From assembly GCF_031326345.1 (NCBI RefSeq), contig NZ_CP133671.1, positions 496,001 to 560,000 of the forward strand: 64,000 nt of DNA. The letters are read 5' to 3'. A model generated the notes under the pieces. It was not told where the DNA came from and ran no database searches. It saw only the letters and a program-made list of their open reading frames with translations. This DNA is from Aureispira sp. CCB-E. Its GTDB lineage: Bacteria; Bacteroidota; Bacteroidia; Chitinophagales; Saprospiraceae. A program made the position numbers and the translations under genes. Below, one piece after another: positions 58,128-64,000 of the stretch. Positions within the stretch are counted from its first letter, which is position 1, and each line of letters begins with the position of its first letter.

Positions 58128-60104
58128 ATGAATGAGAATATGGCTCCAGAATCAAGCCAAAGAATGAACAGCGATCAAATCTTATTGCTGTTGTGTATAT
58201 TGATAGGGATTGGTCTTCGAATTGGCAATCCAATGGATTTTTCGTTCATTAATGATGAATTAAGCACTTGGTCAAAGGTTAGTTATGATTCAGTAGGGGC
58301 TGTTATAGAAAACATCAAGCAAGTTGATTCGCATCCTGTGGGTATGTATGTTTTTGTTTATTATTGGACATCCATCTTTGGAACTTCTGAATGGGCAATC
58401 AAACTCCCTTTTTTACTATTTTCAATTGCATCGTTGTGGTTGGTCTATCGTTTGGGGACACTTTGGTTTTCGAAAACAGTGGGGTTGATTGTCTTGGCTT
58501 ATTTTTCAACCTTGCAATTTCCTATTTGGTGGAGCCATATTGCTCGACAATATCAAAGTGGTTTATTTTGCACCTTATTAATGGCGTATTGTTGGACGCA
58601 GTTATTGATGCAACAACGAACCGAAAAGCGCTATTGGATAGGTTTTGTTGTGATGGGAGCAGCATCTATGTACAACCACTATTTTAGCCTTATTTTTGCA
58701 GGAATATTAGGTGTTTGGGGCTTTGCATGGATGCGTAAAGAAATCCTATTAAAATACGTGGCAGCAGGAATAACAATGGTTGTACTGTTTTTGCCACATC
58801 TTAGTATTACAACCTATCAATTACTGCATGCCGATGGGCATTTATGGTATGCAATTCCAACACCAAGCTTTTTTAGCAATCATCTTCAATACATCTTTCA
58901 TTATTCTTTTTGGTGCTTGGGCTTTGCCTTATTATTATTGTTTGGATCTATTCTGAAATACGGAAAGCAGACGTTCAAAAAAAATCAAAAAGCACGTTGG
59001 GGAAGTCTATTTCTATTTATAACACCTATAACATTTGGTTATTTGTACTCTGTCTATAAATCACCCATTTTGAGAGAATCGCATTTATTGTTCTCATTGC
59101 CTTATTTTCTGTTTTTTTGGTGTTCTTTTTTTCCCAAGGACATACCATCACGGATGAAGTTTTTATTAGTAGGGGTGATTTTAGGCATCAATACCACAAC
59201 TCTTGTAGTAACAAGACAACATTTCAAAACAGTGCATACCCATCCTTACGAGCATTTTATTAAGCACACCAAGGCATTTTTAGCAGCACATGAATCAAAG
59301 GATGTTTGTATTGTTTTGGGAGAAAACCCAGAATATTTGCAATATTATAAAGATGCCTATGCTAGTAATTTTGAACACATAGAGAGTTTTAAACCACCAA
59401 TCTCTTTTTTAGAATTTAGGGAGATTTTGGAGAATAGTGTAACTTCGTATTTAATTGTAGGATCAATTCCAGAGGCACATCTGCAAATGGCTAGATATTA
59501 TTATCCTTATTTGTATCAAAGAAGTTATGGTATTAATTACGAATATTATATTCTAAGTAAGAATAAGGAAGCCCAGAAAGTAGCTTGGGAGTTTGATTTT
59601 GAGATAGATATGGATTTTGATAAAACAGAACAAGCTGGTTGGCAAATAGAGAAAACGAATCTTCGTCAGGATTCGATAACTGCTAATACTTATTATCAAC
59701 AAGAGGGAGAATGGGGGCCTACTTTTGCCATGAGTTTGGAGCAACTTACGCCTCGAAATAATGAGTTTTTGGATGTGGCAGTAGACATACGAGTAGTAGA
59801 TACGATGTTGTACCAACCCCAAGGAACATTGGTGGTCGAAATAAGGGATGAACAGGATTCTTTGTTGGTTTGGAAAGGTGTTGATGCTACAGCACAAACC
59901 AATGCTCAAAGAGATTGGCAACGGCTTTATTTATCTATGCGCTTTGCCCACGAGCCTATTTATAATAATGTTAAAAAACTAAAAATGAAAACATTTTTTT
60001 GGAATCGTGAAAAACAAGCCATCCAATTAGACCGTTTTAGTATCGCAACGAGAAAAGGAAATGGGTTGTTGTATAAAGACACAAATCCATTTGAATTTGA
60101 ATAA
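58128..60104 (+). CDS. GT39-like glycosyltransferase with C-terminal beta-sandwich
   Basis: A 658-residue integral membrane protein. The first extracellular loop carries the acidic pair (Asp-43/Glu-44 in FINDELSTWS) typical of GT39/ArnT-PMT enzymes that use polyprenyl-phosphate sugars, followed by DSHPVGMYVFVYYW, also family-typical. About 10-11 membrane helices run to residue about 350. The C-terminal 180 residues are extracytoplasmic and beta-rich (FLDVAVDIRVVDTMLY, LVVEIRDEQDSLLVWKG, LKMKTFFWNREKQAIQLDRF), resembling in order the jelly-roll ends of the first and third genes of the locus. Likely adds sugars to a surface molecule; acceptor unknown. The start ATG lies immediately after a TIR element. 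Confidence 0.85.
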   Translation: MNENMAPESSQRMNSDQILLLLCILIGIGLRIGNPMDFSFINDELSTWSKVSYDSVGAVIENIKQVDSHPVGMYVFVYYWTSIFGTSEWAIKLPFLLFSIASLWLVYRLGTLWFSKTVGLIVLAYFSTLQFPIWWSHIARQYQSGLFCTLLMAYCWTQLLMQQRTEKRYWIGFVVMGAASMYNHYFSLIFAGILGVWGFAWMRKEILLKYVAAGITMVVLFLPHLSITTYQLLHADGHLWYAIPTPSFFSNHLQYIFHYSFWCLGFALLLLFGSILKYGKQTFKKNQKARWGSLFLFITPITFGYLYSVYKSPILRESHLLFSLPYFLFFWCSFFPKDIPSRMKFLLVGVILGINTTTLVVTRQHFKTVHTHPYEHFIKHTKAFLAAHESKDVCIVLGENPEYLQYYKDAYASNFEHIESFKPPISFLEFREILENSVTSYLIVGSIPEAHLQMARYYYPYLYQRSYGINYEYYILSKNKEAQKVAWEFDFEIDMDFDKTEQAGWQIEKTNLRQDSITANTYYQQEGEWGPTFAMSLEQLTPRNNEFLDVAVDIRVVDTMLYQPQGTLVVEIRDEQDSLLVWKGVDATAQTNAQRDWQRLYLSMRFAHEPIYNNVKKLKMKTFFWNREKQAIQLDRFSIATRKGNGLLYKDTNPFEFE

Positions 60105-60247
60105 AAATAACTATTCTTTGGCTTGGAATTAGGCGAAGAAATCAAATTACATTACTTCGTGAAAGAAAAATTGAATTAGATTGATTGTCAGTGGGATGTG
60201 TTTTTTGTTTTTGTAAAAAAATCCACGAAGTATTAAAATTAATAATT

Positions 60248-61171
60248 ATGTCAGTAATTGTATCCAATTTAACGAAAGTATATGGCACACAAAAAGCCGT
60301 TAATAATATTAGTTTTGAAGCCAAGAAAGGAGAAATTTTAGGTTTTTTGGGACCCAATGGTGCTGGAAAGACAACCACGATGAAAATGATTACCTGTTTT
60401 ATTCCTCAAACGGCAGGTCGTATTAGTGTGTGTGGTTATGATGTTGTAGAAAATCCAATAGAGGTACGTCGTAGGGTTGGTTATTTGCCAGAGCATAACC
60501 CTTTGTATTTAGATATGTATGTCAAAGAATATTTATTGTTTGTAGCAGGTTTGCACAAAGTGAATAATAAAATGGCTGCTGTCGAAGAAATGATAGAACG
60601 GACTGGTTTGACAATAGAACAACATAAGCTGGTTGGTTCATTATCTAAAGGATATCGCCAACGTGTAGGATTGGCACAAGCTATGTTGCACAACCCAGAT
60701 GTCTTGATTTTGGATGAACCTACTTCTGGTTTGGATCCTAATCAATTGATAGAAATTCGGAAGTTGATACGAGAGTTTGGAAAAGAAAAAACAGTCATTT
60801 TTTCTTCTCATATTATGCAAGAAGTACAAGCACTTTGCGATCGTGTTATTATCATCAACCAAGGAAATATGGTAGCTAACGATACTATCGAGATGCTACA
60901 AAGTAATGCTTCGAAGGAAAAACAAATTATGGTTACTTTTGCAAAAGAAGTAAATGAAAAGCAGTTGAAGGCTTGTGCTCCAATTCAGAAGCTAAGAGCG
61001 TTGGAGGGACATACTTATTTAATCACCTCGTTGAGCGAAGAAGATATCCGTCCAGCTATTTTTAATTTTGCGGTCAAGCAGGGGAATATTTTGCTTGAAA
61101 TGCATCAAAAAGTATCCACTATAGAGGATGTGTTCCAAGAGGTGACCAATTATACAGAAACAAAGGCTTAA
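60248..61171 (+). CDS. gldA: Gliding-motility-associated ABC transporter ATPase GldA
   Basis: A 307-residue ABC ATPase. The ATG giving MSVIVSNLTKVYG is used; an upstream in-frame start would add an untypical Cys-rich leader. Walker A GPNGAGKTT, Q-loop region VGYLPEHNPLY, signature LSKGYRQRV, Walker B VLILDEPTSGLDP and the switch His in FSSHIMQEV are all present. The C-terminal 80 residues are the extra domain found in GldA-type ATPases. Length and phrases such as YLPEHNPLYLDMYVKEYL match GldA, which with GldF and GldG supports gliding in Flavobacterium. Genes for GldF/G are not in the window. A TIR element lies 40 bp after the stop. Confidence 0.9.
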   Translation: MSVIVSNLTKVYGTQKAVNNISFEAKKGEILGFLGPNGAGKTTTMKMITCFIPQTAGRISVCGYDVVENPIEVRRRVGYLPEHNPLYLDMYVKEYLLFVAGLHKVNNKMAAVEEMIERTGLTIEQHKLVGSLSKGYRQRVGLAQAMLHNPDVLILDEPTSGLDPNQLIEIRKLIREFGKEKTVIFSSHIMQEVQALCDRVIIINQGNMVANDTIEMLQSNASKEKQIMVTFAKEVNEKQLKACAPIQKLRALEGHTYLITSLSEEDIRPAIFNFAVKQGNILLEMHQKVSTIEDVFQEVTNYTETKA

Positions 61172-61213
61172 CGACGATAGCTTTTATAACAAATTAAATT
61201 TTCAATATAAAAA

Positions 61214-61318
61214 ATAGTAGTTCGTTGAAACCAGTTCGTAACAGCGTAGCAAACCAACAAAGTGACAACCGAGTAGGCTTAAATTAGTACGCCATAAAGT
61301 AATCAATGAACTATTAAT
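61214..61318. repeat. TAGTTCGTTGA-type intergenic element
   Basis: ATAGTAGTTCGTTGA at the left and TCAATGAACTATTAAT at the right are terminal inverted repeats matching the 20.3 kb element ends (TAGTTCGTTGA) at 10 of 11 positions. The 105-bp unit fills the gap between gldA and the SurA-like lipoprotein gene and ends 10 bp before that gene's start. Its left interior (AACCAGTTCGTAACAGCGTAGC) recalls the AACCACGCAGTAGCAGC module. Confidence 0.6.
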
Positions 61319-61327
61319 AAACATAAA

Positions 61328-62176
61328 ATGGTAAAATATATAGTGTGGTTAATTCCTTGTCTATCTTTAATGGTGAGTTGCGGGGAAAAAAGAACTGTCT
61401 CAGGAGAAAAAGATGAAACACCTTTAGCGCAAGCGGCAGGGCAGTACTTATACCCCTCTGCAGTTGTTGGAATAGGCGCTGGAATGACTCCCAAAGATAG
61501 TTTATATCAATTAAAAGTACACACAGAGCAGTGGATTCGAGACCAATTGATGCTAAATGTAGCCAAACAAAATATTGGAGTTACAGAAGAAATTGAACGA
61601 ATGGTCAAGGCTTATGAAGCAACGTTGATTATGAATGCTTATGAGGAAGCTTTGATTAATCAACGATTGAATACAGAGGTGACACCCCAAGAATTGGCAG
61701 ATTATTATAGTAATAATAAAGAGCAATACCAAGCAGGAATTAGTTGGGCACGCTGTCATTTCGTCAAAGTAAAAAGAGGAACTCCTGAGCTGCAAAAATT
61801 GAAAAAATGGTTTAAATCTGATGACGGAGTAGATTTTGAACGAGTGAAGCTTTTTTGTGCCAAAAATAAAACGGTGCATATCTTAAATGAAGATCTTTGG
61901 ATAGAATATGACAAATTGGTCAAAGAGCTTCCTGAAGATGCAATAGGCAATAGGCATCGTGAAAATCAATCTGTTTTAGATAGAATGGATGATAATTATC
62001 AATACCTATTACAAATTTTTGAATATAGAGACAAAGAAGATGCGGCTCCTTTGCCACAGGTGCAAGATGAGATTAAACGAATTATTTTGCATCAACGTCG
62101 CAATAAAATATTGCAAGACATTCGAAAAGAGGTATATGAGAAGGCAAAAAAAGAAGGTGCTTTTGAGGTTTATTAA
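61328..62176 (+). CDS. SurA-N-like lipoprotein
   Basis: A 282-residue lipoprotein (lipobox LMVSC; acyl-Cys about residue 18). The helical N-terminal part (YQLKVHTEQWIRDQLMLNVA, EEIERMVKAYEATLIMNAYE, TPQELADYYSNNKEQY) resembles the chaperone domain of SurA/PpiC-type proteins. The middle (ISWARCHFVKVKRGTPELQK, DFERVKLFCAKNKT) looks like a reduced parvulin-like region without clear catalytic residues. It is followed on the same strand by surA. In Bacteroidota such a lipoprotein often sits beside surA; it probably helps fold outer-membrane proteins. A TIR element lies just upstream. Confidence 0.75.
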   Translation: MVKYIVWLIPCLSLMVSCGEKRTVSGEKDETPLAQAAGQYLYPSAVVGIGAGMTPKDSLYQLKVHTEQWIRDQLMLNVAKQNIGVTEEIERMVKAYEATLIMNAYEEALINQRLNTEVTPQELADYYSNNKEQYQAGISWARCHFVKVKRGTPELQKLKKWFKSDDGVDFERVKLFCAKNKTVHILNEDLWIEYDKLVKELPEDAIGNRHRENQSVLDRMDDNYQYLLQIFEYRDKEDAAPLPQVQDEIKRIILHQRRNKILQDIRKEVYEKAKKEGAFEVY

Positions 62177-62241
62177 TATGATTTGCAAGGTATAATTTCA
62201 AAAATTGAAAATTATAGATAGGTTATCCAAAGATAAAGCTT

Positions 62242-62249
62242 TACTTTTG
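62242..62249 (+). promoter_or_regulatory. TAnnTTTG box upstream of surA
   Basis: TACTTTTG matches the -7 consensus and lies about 130 bp before the surA start, in the gap after the SurA-like lipoprotein gene. No convincing TTG sits at the expected upstream distance. It would give surA its own promoter with a long leader. Confidence 0.4.
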
Positions 62250-62380
62250 TGTCCGAATTAACGTTTAAGTAATTAATAAGAATGTATACTCTTTATTGGA
62301 AAGGTGTTTGATTATTCTTCAGATAAGAAATCAAAAGAAACCATGGAATATTACTATTAATAATAAGTATAAATATAATA

Positions 62381-63772
62381 ATGAAAAAAATTTGGATATT
62401 GGTGCTATTGTGGGCTTTGGGTTCTGTATTGGTGTCAGCACAACGTCAACAAGTAGATAAAGTAATTGGAGTAGTTGGAAATCATATTATTTTACAGTCG
62501 GATGTCGAAGCACAACTAAAAATGTTAGAAAGTCAAAGTCAAGGAGCTGATTTGCCTAAAGATGCTCGTTGGTTGGTTTTTGATCAACTATTGGCAAATG
62601 CACTGATGTTGGCAGAAGCAGAGCAAGATAGTGTTGTGGTGGGAGATATGGAAGTTCAGGCTCAACTAGACAGTCGTGTAACCCAAATATTGGCGTATAT
62701 GAACAACAATCCTGAAAAATTTAAAGAATTTTATGGGATGACACCTTTGGAAATGAAGGATTTTATGCGCGATCAAATGCGAGATCAGTTGGTACAACAA
62801 CGCATGCAGCAACAAATTATGTCTTCTATTACGATTACGCCCAAAGAGGTAAAAGAATTTTTTAAGAATATCCCAAAAGATAGTTTGCCTTATTTTAATT
62901 CAGAGGTAGAGTTAGCTGAAATTGTAATCAAACCTAAAATCAACCCTATTGAAGATGCAAAAGCTCGTAAAATGGCACGCAATCTAATGCTACAAATTGT
63001 AGAAGATAGCGTTGACTTTGCTGTACTTGCTAAGAAATATTCTGATGACCGTGCTTCTGCCGCATTGGGAGGTGATCTGGGCGTGCAACCCCGAGGTACA
63101 CTAGTACCTGAGTTTGAAGCGGCAGCTTATCAGTTGAAGCCGAATGAAGTTTCGGAAGTTGTTAAATCAGAATTTGGATATCATATTATTCAATTAATCA
63201 ATCGTTTGGGAAACACAATTAACACCAGACACATCTTGATTCGACCTGATATTACAACAGAAGATAGGGAAAAAGCTTACCAGAATTTGGATAGTATTCG
63301 CAATTTGATTTTGAGCGATAGTATTACCTTTGCAGAAGGAATTGCAACGTATTCGGAAGAGGATTTCAGCAAAACAAGAGCTGGACGAATTATGAACCCA
63401 ATGACTGGAGAACCTTATTTTGAATTGGGAGATTTGGAACCTTCTATTTATTTTGCAATTGATGGTTTGAACGAGGGCGATATTACGAAAGTAATTGAAT
63501 ATGAGACAAGAACTGGAGACAAACAATTTAGAATTGTTAAGTTGTTGAAGCGAACAGAACCACATGTAGCCAATCTACAAGATGATTATTCTAAGATCAG
63601 AACAGCTGCATTAGAATCTAAAAAAGGCCGTTATATCGTTGATTGGATTGACAAAAAAATAGCGGATAATTATATAGAAATAAAAATGGAAAATTTAGGA
63701 GATCAGTTGGAGGAAGCTAGAGCATCTGCGGCGTTGAAAAAGTGGTTTGATGCGAATAGTGTTCGCCCTTAA
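62381..63772 (+). CDS. surA: Periplasmic chaperone/peptidyl-prolyl isomerase SurA
   Basis: A 463-residue exported foldase. Signal peptide ends SA before Gln-21. Residues about 22-170 form the SurA N-terminal chaperone domain (KVIGVVGNHIILQSDVEAQL, DQLLANALMLAEAEQDSVV). Two parvulin-type isomerase domains follow, at about 175-280 (FNSEVELAEIVIKPK, SDDRASAALGGDLGVQPRG, VVKSEFGYHIIQLI) and about 282-385 (INTRHILIRPD, YSEEDFSKTRAGRIMNP). The first domain has the best-conserved catalytic frame. SurA escorts outer-membrane proteins such as the barrels in this window. An intrinsic terminator follows. Confidence 0.92.
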   Translation: MKKIWILVLLWALGSVLVSAQRQQVDKVIGVVGNHIILQSDVEAQLKMLESQSQGADLPKDARWLVFDQLLANALMLAEAEQDSVVVGDMEVQAQLDSRVTQILAYMNNNPEKFKEFYGMTPLEMKDFMRDQMRDQLVQQRMQQQIMSSITITPKEVKEFFKNIPKDSLPYFNSEVELAEIVIKPKINPIEDAKARKMARNLMLQIVEDSVDFAVLAKKYSDDRASAALGGDLGVQPRGTLVPEFEAAAYQLKPNEVSEVVKSEFGYHIIQLINRLGNTINTRHILIRPDITTEDREKAYQNLDSIRNLILSDSITFAEGIATYSEEDFSKTRAGRIMNPMTGEPYFELGDLEPSIYFAIDGLNEGDITKVIEYETRTGDKQFRIVKLLKRTEPHVANLQDDYSKIRTAALESKKGRYIVDWIDKKIADNYIEIKMENLGDQLEEARASAALKKWFDANSVRP

Positions 63773-63793
63773 GTTATCTAAATCAAAAAAATT

Positions 63794-63826
63794 AAAGCTG
63801 TGTGTGCCAAACATACAGCTTTTTTT
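63794..63826 (+). terminator. Terminator after surA
   Basis: AAAGCTGTGTGT and ACATACAGCTTT form a stem with one mismatch/G-T and a short loop, followed by TTTT. It lies 21 bp past the surA stop. Confidence 0.8.
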
Positions 63827-63835
63827 GTAGTTAAA

Positions 63836-64000
63836 ATGATGGGTTAGAGTTGGTCAATATTTCTCCCTCTGTTTATTGGAGGAAGTATTAAACATATTTT
63901 AACAGTCCAAAAAGAGGATATTGCCCCAAGTTTTTTATATTTTGAACCAAGATTAAGTAAGCAAAATAAACTTTATGCATTACAAACTGTTGTTGCTAAG
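63836..64000 (+). pseudogene. Possible interrupted membrane-protein frame at the right edge
   Basis: ATG-ATG-GGT is followed at once by an in-frame TAG and then by an open frame to the edge of the window reading SWSIFLPLFIGGSIKHI and on (51 codons). The hydrophobic opening followed by IGG is of a kind seen at the start of VanZ-like or other small membrane proteins. It may be a gene with a nonsense mutation, a gene using another start, or chance. The window ends too soon to decide. Confidence 0.2.

Overview
The window reads as chromosomal DNA from a gliding, AT-rich member of the Bacteroidota. Several lines support this. Two gliding genes are present (gldA, gldH), as are type IX secretion (T9SS) genes: porZ, a PorE-like protein, and cargo with type A and type B sorting domains. 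There is also a Bat gene cluster, a GLPGLI-family protein, three CarboxypepD_reg/plug/barrel outer-membrane proteins, and promoter boxes of the Bacteroidota TAnnTTTG type. A class I-type HMG-CoA reductase together with large surface-protein families makes a Saprospiria-like organism (Aureispira/Saprospira type) plausible, but the genus is inference. No rRNA, tRNA, CRISPR array, phage or transposase gene was recognised.

Layout. 1-6.1 kb: the end of a YbjN/CesT-like gene, ogt, then batC, a truncated batD-like gene, batD and batE, and convergently a secreted NTR/MORN-like protein. 6.3-14 kb: cold-shock protein, gamma-glutamyltranspeptidase, ricT overlapping gldH, a glutaminyl-cyclase-type lipoprotein, and HMG-CoA reductase with an unusual N-terminal domain. 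14-21.6 kb: surface proteins (LRR protein with T9SS signal, beta-helix lipoprotein), two related helical-repeat proteins, small lipoproteins and a repeat-rich gap. 21.9-35.4 kb: three paralogous outer-membrane barrels around a histidine kinase/response regulator pair, a DxDG-repeat exported protein and a GLPGLI protein. 35.5-44.4 kb (all minus strand): penicillin acylase, SRPBCC, AMP nucleosidase, a T9SS type B protein, an inactive-looking M16 protein, a five-repeat secreted protein and a coiled-coil exported protein. 44.6-49.8 kb: PorE-like protein, a candidate small RNA, and porZ. 50-60.1 kb: a one-strand membrane/surface-glycan locus (GT-C-like proteins, MBOAT, two SGNH proteins, GT39). 60.2-63.8 kb: gldA, a SurA-like lipoprotein and surA, with a possible interrupted reading frame at the right edge.

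How it fits together. Much of the window concerns the cell envelope: secretion (T9SS, SurA), N-terminal processing of exported proteins (glutaminyl cyclase; at least 16 exported proteins here have Gln right after the predicted signal-peptide cleavage site), gliding, and surface glycan modification. The most distinctive signal is a pair of nearly identical 35-bp operators, each four TYAAC units at exact 10-bp spacing. One lies upstream of the histidine kinase gene. The other lies in the divergent region before the GLPGLI gene, abutting a TAnnTTTG promoter box. They are the likely binding sites of the OmpR-type regulator encoded between them and the barrel genes. A second theme is a family of about 90-250 bp intergenic elements with imperfect terminal inverted repeats (ends like TAGTTCGTTGA).
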